64,000 bases of DNA from Prinia subflava (lineage: Eukaryota; Chordata; Aves; Passeriformes; Cisticolidae): assembly GCF_021018805.1 (NCBI RefSeq), contig NC_086250.1:66165322-66229321 (forward strand), written 5' to 3'. Positions 24,762 through 35,441 of the stretch are shown one piece after another. A program made the position numbers and the translations under genes. The notes beneath the pieces are model-generated. The model was not told where the DNA came from. It worked only from the letters and a program-made list of their open reading frames with translations, and did no database searches. Within the stretch, counting starts at the first letter, position 1; each line of letters opens with the position of its first letter.

Positions 24762-25280
24762 TTTGCTCTGCACTGGTGCAGTCTCCCCTCGAGTCCAGTT
24801 TTGAATGTTTCAGTATAAGAGGGATATAAAGCCGTTAGATAACCCATCCAAAAAAGAGCTACAAAGATGATGAAGGGTCTAAACCAGAAGCCATATGAGG
24901 AGCGGCTGAGCCCACTTGGTTTGTTTGGGCTGGAGGAGACTGACGGGAGACCTCATTGTGGTCTGCTCCTCATGAAGGGAAGGGGAGGAGCAGGCACGGA
25001 TCTCTTCTCTCTGGTCACCAGTGACAGGACTCAGGGAAATGGCCTGAAGCTGTGTCAGGGGAGGTTTAGGCTGGATATCAGAAAAAGATTCTTCACCCAG
25101 AGGGTGGCTGGGTATTGGAATAGAGTTAGGGATGAGCTCACAGCACCAGCCTGACAGAGTTCAAGAAGTGTTTGGACAATGCTCTTGGGCACAGTATGAT
25201 ACTTGTCCTGTATAGGGTTAGGAATTAGACTTGATCTTTGTGGATCCCTTCCAACTCAGAATATTCCATGAATCTCTGAT
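24762..25280 (+). mobile_element. CR1 LINE 3' end
   Basis: Long 5'-truncated CR1 with an intact 3' end. Landmarks in order are CTCTGCACTGGTGCAGTCTC, AGAGCTACAAAGATGATGAA, TTTGGGCTGGAGGAGACTG, GTCACCAGTGACAGGACTC, TGTCAGGGGAGGTTTAGGCT, GACAGAGTTCAAGAAGTGTT, CCCTTCCAACTCAGAATATT and the tail CCATGAATCTCTGAT. The embedded 95-codon plus-strand frame at 24867-25154 is part of the decayed element. Confidence 0.95.
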
Positions 25281-27649
25281 CTTCAAATTCATATTTAAGA
25301 AAAGAATTTCAATTCCTCATGGAAGAAATCTCATCATATGTGCCAATAATTTATGTGAGAGATAGATGAATAAGCAAAAATCAAACAAGGGAAAATCATC
25401 ATCCATTAGACATGCAGAATGACTTTGGCGTGTGCATGTTCCGTGCTTGCCTAATGGAAAGTTTGTTAATATGAGCAGCTGGGATGTAAGGCTCCCTCCC
25501 ACCTCAAGGACTGCTGAAGTCTGGGAAGGATGCTTTAAACAGGACCAGCAAGTCATTGCAGTCCCATAATCAGAAGTGATAAGAGCTAAGTACTAACTAT
25601 TAGGAAGTACTGTCATTCTCCTTCAAACCTGGGCTCTTTCAATTTGGTGTGCTCGGGTACCAATGCGCAAGGTCAACTTTTCAACGATGCTTTCCTTTTG
25701 TTCATCTGAGGACAAAAGCATGGACCCTTGGGAGTTATATTCTGAGCTAAACTCTATCTCCTGACAATATTAGTAACAGTCTCTGAAATGTCATTTGATG
25801 CTCACCGAAATTGTACGCAAATATTAAGCTGAAACATTCACTCGATCTTTCATTCATCTGTTCCATGGAAATGTCAGTGGTGAAATGCTAATGGAATGTG
25901 ACAAAATACTTAAGCCAGAAAACTCATGAGGCAAATTAAGGCCACTTGACTTTTCCCAACCACTCTGATAGCTACTGAGGCACTGGCAGAGCCAAAGGAA
26001 GATTTTGTATTGCTCCAGGGACATCACAGTGTGGTCTGTTGAAAATAGCTTTATGATTCTTGTCTGACCTCAGGTTTCCAACCTCCTTTGTGAGATAGTA
26101 TGAAAAGTAAAGCTTCTTAAAGGGAAGAAAATTGAAACAAGTAGTGGGGAGATTTTGTAAAATTATCTGTAAATCTTGCTTATGGCTCCTATAGTGGTTC
26201 CCAATTTCCACAGTCACTTAAAATAGGAGAAACAGCTTCAGTTTGTGAGATGAACTTCAGATAACAGGCATTGCAAAATCTCTCTCAGCTGGTTTACTTC
26301 TACAGTCTCCCCTGGGTATTTTTTTCAGGTGTATAACAGATCTCTTTCCACATCTAACATTAAATATAGGTGTATTTCAAAGAAATAACAATTTTGAGTT
26401 ATATTTGTCCTAAATTAGAGTCCAGTCTGTTGCTTCTGATCTGACAGAGAAGTGGAAGTACACCATCCATCCCAAATATTCATGTGTTATAAAAGCAAAC
26501 ATGGAGAAAGAAAAAAACACTTTCCCCATAGCATTAAATTTTGAAAGGAATGATTCTGGAAGGGGTCCACAAGAAGCAGAAACAGACTCAAAGATAAAAG
26601 CCAACACTGTACATCCATACCAGGTACAGAAGAGGTGGATCAGAGGCAACCAAACAGGAACAGAGACCTCCATTTATCTCTTGCAATGAAACAGAATATA
26701 AATGAAGCTTGGCATCAGTCTGAAAGGATAGCTTGAAAATAATCTACTCAAAGAGAAAAAAAGACCCCAAAACGTACAAAAATCCACAGTGGAAACTGAT
26801 GAGCTTGTATGTGGGAAAGAAGAAAAACTCCACCTTAGAGTCTGGTACAATTTGTAAAAATCATTAGCTACAAACCAAGATAATGAGAAATATGGGAACT
26901 AGCAGTGGATTCTGCTAAATCTGCACCTGAAAACACAAGTAAGGGCCTCCAAACACACAAGAAAATGGCCTTTATCTGTATCTCTAAATATTCTGTGGAT
27001 GTAATAATGAGAAAAAAAATTTCAACATCATTGACATGAACAAATAATCAAAGCCATGAATAAATATTTGTGGGTATTGAGGTGGCCATGAGATTTAACA
27101 AGGATACAGATTACTCACACAAAGAAGAAACTTCCAAAAACCTAATATTTTTTAGCTTAAAAACAAAACAGCCACAGGTTTCTTATCTACCAATTAATTG
27201 CATCTGCAGAGTTCTTCTTCTTGATGCAAACCACTTTTACTTTTTTTACCCTCTTCTGACTTTGGAAACAAGATTCCTTATCAGTCCCTAGTGCATTTCC
27301 CCAAGGTGTAGCACAGAGGTAATTAAAAGGCTATACAATTAAAAAGGGATTGCACCTAAATCACTACACTGAAACCATTCCTCATGCAGAGCCTGCTTTA
27401 CAGAACTGCACAAATGTAACCTCATTCGAATCCACATCTTTATGCCCATCTGTAATGTGTCAGGGAGAGAGATTTTTGTCCCCATAAAATTCTCAAGTAC
27501 AAGGAGCTAGAGAAATTATGAAAGCTGCTTTTACTTGAGGGAGACTTTTTCTTTCAGGTCACCCTAATCAAGTTCCCATTTACCTCTGATTAAATTATTT
27601 GAGGATTAAGCACAGCTGTTTGTCTGCAGATTTGTTATGGATCTGTAGA
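25281..27649. other. Non-coding unique sequence
   Basis: Nothing I can support as a gene or a known repeat. Confidence 0.6.
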
Positions 27650-27800
27650 AGTCAATAAGACTCTGCCCATTGATTTAAAGGGGCATTCAATCAGAATTTT
27701 TAAGGGCCAAGTTTTAATCTGACCAAACATAAATCAAGGCTCTGCAGATTCCAGTGAGGTCAGAATTCTGCCTCAGTCACCCTTACAGTGAGTGGTCCTT
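27650..27800. repeat. Possible ancient amniote repeat or conserved element
   Basis: CTGCCCATTGATTTAAAGG and GATTCCAGTGAGGTCAGAAT resemble the 'ATTGACTTCAGTGG...TCAGAATTTGGCC' style sequence common in turtle, crocodile and bird genomes as an old interspersed repeat. I remember this only as a style and cannot name the family. Confidence 0.25.
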
Positions 27801-27814
27801 TCACTGGGCAGTAT

Positions 27815-27985
27815 CAAAAAGAGCCTGGCTCCACCCTCCTTGCTGCCTCCTATTTTTTATTTATATGCATTATAGGACCCCCTTGAGGCTTCTCTTCTCC
27901 TGCTAAACAGTCCAGCTCTCTCAACCTTTCCTTATAGGTGAGATGCTCTACACCTTTAATCAGCCTTTCTTTTATTATCTATGCA
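27815..27985 (-). mobile_element. CR1 LINE internal fragment, antisense
   Basis: Reverse-complement CR1 body: CTGGCTCCACCCTCCTTGC, then CTTCTCTTCTCCTGCTAAAC, then AGTCCAGCTCTCTCAACCTT, then TCCTTATAGGTGAGATGCTC. This is the segment whose sense form reads GAGCATCTC...AGGCTGAGAGAGCTGGG. Neither element end is present; divergence is moderate to high. Confidence 0.8.
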
Positions 27986-28435
27986 CTTATGGAAGCCCTT
28001 CTTGTCTCTTATATCCCTGGACAAATGAATTTGGTTTGGCCTTAACTTTGCTAACCTCATCCTTGCTTCCACTCTTACATGCTCCCTTTCGTGTGTTGGT
28101 TTGGGCAAGGAGACAATCCCATTTCCAGACAGATTTTATAGATTGTGCAAGTGAATAATTAAATTGCATCTGATTAAACCACAACTGGACTTACGATTCT
28201 GTGTGTTTGAAACACCACCCCAACCACCACTAAAATATTAAGTAATATGAAAACCTGTCAGGTGTTAGCATAAACGTGTTAGCATGAACAACTGCAATAC
28301 ACGGGTAAAGGGGTAGTTGCCTTCTACCTTGGAAGATGATAAAAGCTGGATTTCTTTTATGTTTCATTCTCATTGCTGGAGCAGGTGGTGTGAAGGGTTT
28401 ATTGTTTTAAAGCTGCACCCACATGAATTAGGCAG

Positions 28436-28462
28436 CATGAAATATGAAATGCATATTTCATG
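28436..28462. repeat. Inverted repeat, 11-bp arms
   Basis: CATGAAATATG at 28436-28446 and CATATTTCATG at 28452-28462 are exact reverse complements around a 5-base spacer. Confidence 0.85.
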
Positions 28463-29091
28463 TGATATGCATAAATGGGGTTTGTCACTGTGCTTACTAA
28501 GCAAAATCAACTCTTACAGGCCATCAGCAAAGGATATTGCCATAAAGAATTTAATTAAATATGGTTTCTTCCCAGTTATTTATGAGTTAATATAAAAAAA
28601 TCATAACCACAAAAGAGGCACAATGGTTTTTTGAAGGACATTTAAAAATTTTAAAATAATTCTTCATAAAATATAATTTTCATATATATTTTATATAACT
28701 AAATAAATAAATATTTTATACATATCTAATATAGATATTTATAAAATATATTTCCATATATACTTGCACTATGCTTCTTGAAGTTCACTGTTCAATTTCT
28801 AACATTCACAGTCCAGGCATTTTGTTAAATGAGACTGTTATCCACAGACACAAGTGTAATTATTATAAGTTTTTAGGAACAGCTTGCATTGTTTATAATA
28901 TCAATTTTTCCTATGAAGACTAGAAATTAAATTAATAACCTTAGAGGCAATTAGGTAAGAGCTGCTTATAGAGATAGTGAGAGAAGCACTAGCTAACAAA
29001 ATTATCACAATTAATTGGAAAAAATTGATCACCAGGAGAAAAGAGTGATATAAGAAAATGTTATTGCTGCAGATTCATGCCCGGTACAATG

Positions 29092-29135
29092 AAACAAACA
29101 AAAAAAACCCCAAACAAACAAACAAAAACCCCAAA
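29092..29135 (+). repeat. A/C-only tract
   Basis: 44 bases with only A and C, built from CAAA words and two CCCC runs. Same composition class as the larger tract at 48706-48881. Confidence 0.9.
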
Positions 29136-30517
29136 TAAACAAAAACAGGGAATACCCAGCCACTATTTTGCATTACAGAATTTGTGCTAATATGAGCCAA
29201 ATGATGTCTGGGAACCAAAGCTCACTATAGAGTAAAATGGAGTTTCTACCAGCTAAGGAAAGTCCAGAACCTAATGTAATTCTTAAATATGATTTACCAA
29301 GTTTCTTTTTCTTCTTGGGAATGTGATGTGTGGTTTCCTGTTCTTTACTGATCAATACCAAAACCACCTGACCACTCCTTCTGTGACATCTCAGGCTGGA
29401 TCAAGACCAGCAAAAATCATCAGATACAAGCTGCATCCTTCATGCAGACCCTTCAGACTGATGATTCAAGGACCTTCTTCAGGACCTGAATGTGTGCATA
29501 TTGAAGGCAATTGTTTCCCTAATTTCTCACACAGACATGAATTCCTCCAGTCAAAAACCAGCCCACAACAGAAACACGGACTGTCAAAAGACAGCTCAAA
29601 AATTTGTGCCTGCAAGATAAAAGCCTTTTTCCCATCTCCAGGAAATCATCACTTGTGTTGAACAACACCATTTAAAATATTTACTTGCTTCCTTTTATTT
29701 ATTCACTGGAGTTTCTACTTCTTATTTTACTTTATTTTACTTCTTTACTTTTACTTTTCTTGAAAGTTTTAAGTTTCTTTAAAGATATCTTTCAAAGTCC
29801 ATATCAAAAAGAGAACAATTAAATCACTCTGAAAAATGGAAGAGGTTTTAGCAATAAATCATTGAGATTGGAAAGCTAAGGGAAAAGACCTTTACTTCTT
29901 ATTTACATTTTCCTAAGAATCAATCTTTAAATTGCAATGAATCTTTTCATTATAAGGGCTGGGCAGGTGTAGCACATCAAAGAAGACATATTTATACTCC
30001 CCTCTGAATTTGGTTTTCAGTCCCTGGCTGTCTTCCAGTGCAAACAGCATCTGCATTAGAAATGGGTATAACCCAGCAGTTATTCATTAATAATTTTTAG
30101 CAATCACATTTCTGACAATTCTTCCAGCTATGGCATAATGTAGGTTTATAACATATGGCAGTGTCTGGCCTCGGTCTGACTTTTGAGTTCATATTGGCAT
30201 CACCTTGTGTTGACTCCCAATCTACTTATCAAGAAGCAGAAACACTCTCTGCTTATCCCTCTGCTGGGAGGCAGGCATGCATCAGAAATTTAATTCAGGC
30301 TCTGCTGTTCTAATGTGTATGTGATACAAAAATTTTGATGATAATGATAAATGATATATATATAAACATTTCCAGAATTAAAAACCTTGTACTGAGTTGA
30401 AAAAATAAGAGATGCCAACTATATGCCAACTAATAGATGCACTCAGACTGTTCTTGTTACTTGCTTATTTTGTCTATTGTCTGTGTGTGAACTGCAGTCT
30501 CTCCTTCTCGTATCTGA

Positions 30518-30539
30518 ACAAACCACCATGGTGGTTTGT
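30518..30539. repeat. 22-bp perfect palindrome
   Basis: Half-site ACAAACCACCA followed directly by its reverse complement TGGTGGTTTGT, with no spacer. ACCACC/GGTGGT cores make it a plausible dimeric binding site, but that is inference. Confidence 0.9.
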
Positions 30540-32062
30540 ATCTGTAAAATCAGAGAACACTTGCCTGTTTTGAACTATTTCTAATTCTCTTTGACTTTGC
30601 TATTTTTCAAGGAATTTAATTACATCCAGTAGGAAACAAAGGTTTAAGGAGGCAAGAAACTGTGGATGTCTTTGATGCACAATTAATGATTCCCTGTAGA
30701 ACACGTTTGAACTCATGAAAGGATTTCAAACCTGAGTGACCAAACAGATGACTAACAAAGCCAATTCTTAGAAACTGGGTCTACAAGCAGAAGTGCATGG
30801 AAAGAACAGAGTGGAGAAAGCTGCACTATAGCTCTGCAAGCTCCATGTGCAGAATGAGTAGTTGATTATTGCTACTGTCATTAAAGCAAAGTTTACAAAA
30901 GGTAAAGATAAACCTAAGTTACTGAGAATAAGGATTAAATACTCAAAATGCACATGAAAGTAAATTGCACTGATAGAAATAAGGGAAAAAAGGAAAAGAA
31001 TAATGCTCTGGAGCTGACAGAAAAGAAAGAATACATGAGGAATGGAGCCCTAGGTTTAAATATCCTGTTGTCCTTCTATTAATTATAGTCATGTTCATAT
31101 AGAAGTTTTTGTATTCTTGCTGAGTGACTGAAATCAGAACATGCATTGAATTCTTCCACCTAAAGATGCTCATACTGACATTCTTCAGAAAATAAAAGCT
31201 ATGAAGTTGAAAGAGTGTGAAGAACACGTCAGATGTGTGAATTTCTCATCTTTCACTTGGATTTTATAAAAAACGAAGCTACATTGTCTGGGACAATAAA
31301 AGCAAGGGAAGGCTTGAAAAACAAGCCACACATCGGGTCAATAAAACTCTCATAAAGTGTTATCTTTATGACTACTAGGAACTTAGAAATTGTCATACTG
31401 GACAAGGTGAATATTCTTCCTCAGCCAGTAGCACTTTTCATGTATTTCAAAGAGAGATAAAAGAAGGCCCATGAGAAAAATTCCTTGATAACATTTTCTG
31501 TTAGTGGTTGTCTTATGGCCATCTCAGGCCATTTAGTTCTCATTATCCACACAATTGTCCAGAACATGTTTGAACTCTGATGTTTTGAACGATGATTTTC
31601 ATAGGTTTGTTGTTCCCTGTGAGAAAAATAAAAACATGCTTAGAACATTTAGATTTCCATTGTCTGTAATTTGAAATCCCCTGCCTCTTGAATAGTAGTA
31701 GTTAACAATGGGCTGAAAACGAGGTGGAATGAAGTTGCATTTAAAGTAGCAGACCAGAATTTGATCCTCCTGGTACTTCTGAAGGGTTTTTTTCTGGCCT
31801 GTGGTAAGTATTTAAATTTCTCTGTGACTTAATATTTAAACATCCACATGTTTATTTCATTACCTTTAGCTGTCTCTTAATTCCCTGATTCTGATGCAAT
31901 AATTACTCAAGGATTTTCTCCATTCATCTCATATATCTTCCATATTTAATTTGTGTGTTATTCTCTTTCTCTTGTGGATTAGGTCAAAGGGTTTCCTAGT
32001 CAGGAATTCACCAGCACAGTATTTGTCTCAGGAGTGAACAATATCACAAACTTAAGGAAAAA

Positions 32063-32289
32063 CTGGTCTCTCTGGTGAGCAGTGACAGGACCTGAGGAAA
32101 CGGCATGAAGTTATGTCAGGGGAGCTTTAGGTTAGATATTAGGAGAAGGTGTTTGGACATTGGAATAGGGCTCCCAGGGAAGCAGTCATGGCATCAAGCC
32201 TGACAGAGTCCAGAGAGCATTTGACAATGGTCTCAGACCTATGGAAATTATTTTGGGGCCGTCCTGTGCAGGGCCATGAGATGGATTTG
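32063..32289 (+). mobile_element. CR1 LINE 3' fragment, left part (split by LTR)
   Basis: CTGGTGAGCAGTGACAGGAC-like sequence, then TGTCAGGGGAGCTTTAGGTT, a shortened middle, then CCTGACAGAGTCCAGAGAGC and GTCCTGTGCAGGGCCATGAG. It stops at GATGGATTTG, and the expected continuation (CCTTGT.GGT.C.TTCCAACTCAG) is found 376 bp downstream, after an inserted LTR. Confidence 0.9.
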
Positions 32290-32665
32290 TGCCGTTATTA
32301 TTTTAAGGATGGCATAAGAATAATGACATAGACTCTCACTTATTTAGCAAGAATGAGAGCAATCTTTTTTCTTCAAAACCCTCTTTTATAGACAGTTCTG
32401 AAAGAGTAAAGTTTCATTGGTTAGCAAACCAACACAAGACCATCATTGGACAGATAAGGAGCAACACCCCTCTATCGTTTCTTGCAAGTAAACAACAAGT
32501 TAGACAAACACCACCTGCAAAGGTTGTTTTCTTCCTCCAAGGACTGTTTGAATTCCTTCTCATAATTTCTCAAGCCACTTTCTCAGGTCTGTGTGAGAAT
32601 ATTATGTGACTTGGTTTCACACAGATACTGTGCGGCTGCCTGATCTCTCAAATTCAGTATCCACA
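32290..32665 (-). mobile_element. Solo LTR of an endogenous retrovirus nested in CR1
   Basis: The insertion interrupts the CR1 copy. It begins TGCCGTTATT and ends ATCCACA on the plus strand, so it has TG...CA ends. It is flanked by GATTTG (32284-32289) and GCTTTG (32666-32671), a 6-bp target-site duplication with one mismatch that also restores the CR1 alignment when one copy is removed. Read on the minus strand it contains a CCAAT box followed by TATAAAAGAGGG, a normal LTR promoter layout. No internal retroviral genes remain. A 6-bp duplication suggests an alpha/beta-like (class II) retrovirus; the family is not recognised. Confidence 0.75.
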
Positions 32666-32671
32666 GCTTTG

Positions 32672-32716
32672 GTCTTCCTTGTAGGTTCTTTCCAACTCAG
32701 AATATTGCATGAGTCT
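32672..32716 (+). mobile_element. CR1 LINE 3' end, right part (split by LTR)
   Basis: GTCTTCCTTGTAGGTTCT followed by TTCCAACTCAGAATATTGCA and TGAGTCT is the CR1 3' terminus, continuing the element left of the LTR. Confidence 0.88.
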
Positions 32717-34239
32717 AAAATTTTTAAAAATGCAGTGGTGCCTTGCCTCAGTGAAACCCACCAGTAAAGTCCACAAAACTTAAAAGTGGCACCTCACCTC
32801 ATCTGGATCAAATGCATTCCACAATTCTTCTACCTGGTTGTTTTAATGGATGTCTCATTTTATGAGCTATGCAGAAACAGTCACTCAGCATTCCCTATGC
32901 ATCATCCCATCTCATTCCTGGTTCCATAGTCACTCTCATATTCCATCCCTCCTTCCAGAATAAAATACTTCCACTGCCTTTTCTCACTGTAATTACTCTT
33001 TTCTAGATCTTCCAGGAAGGTACACCTGGGCTCATTTCCTCTAGCAGAAACTATGTGGCTTATACTGTGTGTGTTTTAAGGATGACTCGTTTCCTATGGG
33101 ATTATGCCTTGTTTTCTAGGGCTGTCAGAATTCTGTGAAAGTAAATTCTTAGCTGGAATCATCCATCAAATGTGTTTCTCCTTCAGATTAACAATTAAAA
33201 TTGTTGACTTTTGTGGCACTTAAAGAGCTCTGTTGACTTTCAATCCCTCATTAAACAAATGTTTTCTGTTTGTGCCTTATTATTTATGAGTCTGAGTAAT
33301 AAATGTATAATAATAATAATAGTAATAGTAATAATAATAATAATAATAATAACAATATATTCCTTTGATTCATACTAAGTAACATGAAAGAGTTTTGGTT
33401 TAGTTGTTTATTTGTTTGGTGGGTTTTTACTAACTGAAATGGGTTGAACAAAAGAAATGTCTGCCAGAGCCAGGCTGCTGAAGCATATTTGATGTGGAAT
33501 CATTCATATATTGGATGAAGAAAATTTATCTTACTCTAGGCAACTAAAGGGTCCCTAACTGAAGAATACAGTAATTTAAAAAGTTTTATTAGGGCAGGTG
33601 TACCATCATGTCAGGTGTCAAGAAAAGCAGGAAGAAGGCTGCTCTAAGATATAAGTCAGGAGCCTTGGATGTCCTGATTGAGGATTTGTTTTCTTATCTG
33701 AAGAGTTATCTTAGAAAGATTAACTTAGAGACTGCTTTGCTTAAATTGTGATAATGATCACAGAGAGAGCACTCGCCATTTTGATGACAAAAATGCATCA
33801 AAAGCAGCATTCAGCACAAAATATATGTGACCTAAGAGTGTATTCTAGCCAGCCTGAATTGCCTATGAAATATTCCATAGTCAGGTATTTATATGCTGTT
33901 TTATATGCTTTAAAAACAAAACTGTAGAAATCAGAAGTAATTTGTCCTTAATTAAAGTGTGTAACCAAAACTGGTGAAAAAATTCCTTAAGCATTTTATA
34001 GTCTTGATCTACCTTAAAGGGAAAGAGGGAACTTACATGATTGTAAAGTATTTCAAGTGGCCTGTGCTCTCTGCATCTCAGTGACACTGATATCAAGCCC
34101 TTAAAGATTTGAACCTCTCAAGATTGGAATCAAATTTTGCAATTTCTTTTTAGATGTTAATCAGTAACTATAGCTGGACATTTAAGATTAAGTAATTGCA
34201 CTGTGCACATTTTAACCTTGGCTAATCTTTTGTTTTAAG
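32717..34239. other. Non-coding sequence
   Basis: Unique AT-rich DNA apart from the TAA microsatellite listed separately. No supported gene. Confidence 0.55.
33306..33353 (+). repeat. (TAA)n microsatellite
   Basis: About 16 trinucleotide units, with two AGTAAT interruptions in the middle. Confidence 0.95.
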
Positions 34240-34715
34240 GAAAAAAGAAGACAATCCCAAGATGAATGGGTTGTCTGGACAATAGCCACACAGAATTCAG
34301 TCAGCAGAACTGAACAGTAACTGGGGGAAAGGTAATTCCAGCAGTGGGAGACTGTGACCACCAACACTGTGGCCACCTATTTAACCCAGACCCCAGACTC
34401 AAGTAGAAGGAAGAACTGCACATAGGGACTAGCAAGAGGTATACCTGTCAAACAAGGGTTTGAGTATTAAGTAATGAAAAAGTTATGCAACATGTAACCA
34501 GTGAATGCTAATACCTTTGTTTGTTAAAATGTTTAAATAGCGTATAATTTTGATGATTGGGGAGTCAGCTTTTTGTGGGTAACTTAGCTCCCTACTTTGT
34601 GAAATTTAGAATAAAAAATAGAAATGCCCTGTCTCAGTGTGTGAATCGGTGCTGCCCACCAGGTGACAAACTGGTTCAGCTTGTTACCTGGGAGAACAGC
34701 ACTACCTGAATAACT
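34240..34715 (+). mobile_element. Probable degraded solo LTR
   Basis: The block has a TTTAAATAGCGTATAATTTT stretch (about 34530-34550), then AATAAA at 34610-34615, then GTGTGTGAATCGGTGCTGCC and CCACCAGGTGACA. That order, TATA-like then polyadenylation signal then a GGTGCTGCCC region, resembles ERVL-type LTRs seen in bird genomes. I could not find clean TG/CA ends or a target-site duplication, so the limits given are approximate. Confidence 0.4.
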
Positions 34716-35011
34716 GAATCATTTCACTTTGAGGACCTGATTGCTTTTAACACAGCCTTCAAAAGCTAAAAATCTTCTCTGCTCTTCCCAAGCCAGGCTC
34801 TTCTCTGCAGGCTGTCCTGCATTTCCCTGGGAAATAAGAGCAGACCAGTTAAAAACTCCCTCTTCATCAGGGGAGCCCTGGTTTGGAATGAGGCTTGTCT
34901 GTTCCAGCAGAACTCTTGCAGGAGCAACAGCTGTAGGGATGTAGAATCCCAAAAGATAAGGGGCTAATGTGTATGTCTCAAACACTGATGTCTTGATGAC
35001 TGTGGAGCCAG

Positions 35012-35074
35012 CCAAGGATTGCAGGTAATAATCAACAAGGGTTGTTGGTAATAACCAAGGATTGCTGGTAACAG
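35012..35074 (+). repeat. Imperfect direct duplication beside LTR
   Basis: CCAAGGATTGCAGGTAATAA at 35012-35031 recurs as CCAAGGATTGCTGGTAACAG at 35055-35074 (43-bp period). TTGTTGGTAATAACC between them repeats part of the unit. Confidence 0.75.
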
Positions 35075-35079
35075 CATGC

Positions 35080-35441
35080 TGTTAGGAAAGAACAAGGTGT
35101 GGCTGGAGGAGACAGCCATGTGGAGATAGGGTAGCACTTTTCAGAGACAAACATCCCTGTTCTAGTTCCTGGAGATAAGCACAACACAGTACAGCACAAG
35201 TGCAGGAATGAGGCCAAGAAGTGGGCATGGACTGTAGGGGAAAACAAAACACCAAAGATTCCCAGAGGCCTCCAACCCATTTCAAGAAAGGTCTGGAAGA
35301 ATAGACTGTGCATGATAACTAATTTGTAGGAAGGAAGAAACCTGTCTTCAGGGCAGGGGAAACTTATCTATAAAAAATTGACTTTTACTGAAAAATAAAC
35401 GCCCTTCTCAACTACAAACAGGACTTTCAGTACTCCTAACA
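35080..35441 (+). mobile_element. Solo LTR, 362 bp, of an endogenous retrovirus
   Basis: The ends are TGTTAGGA (35080-35087) and TCCTAACA (35434-35441), a perfect 8-bp terminal inverted repeat of the TG...CA type. Near the 3' end lie CTATAAAAA (35368-35376) and AATAAA (35394-35399), about 20 bases apart, which is the TATA/polyadenylation layout of a compact LTR with a short R region. The flanking hexamers GCATGC and GGATGG match at four of six positions, so a target-site duplication is only weakly supported. There is no adjacent internal region or second LTR. Confidence 0.7.

Larger units (their letters stand above)
27986..32062. other. Non-coding sequence with AT-rich and simple stretches
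   Basis: No supported gene. An AT-rich stretch of short ATATTT/TATAAA words lies at about 28660-28765. TTTTAC-type pyrimidine repeats lie near 29698-29762. Other items are listed separately. Confidence 0.55.

Noticed and set aside
29092..29135. Interstitial telomere-like repeat (AAAACCCC style)
   Set aside because: Vertebrate telomeres are TTAGGG; the spacing here is irregular and fits low-complexity A/C DNA.
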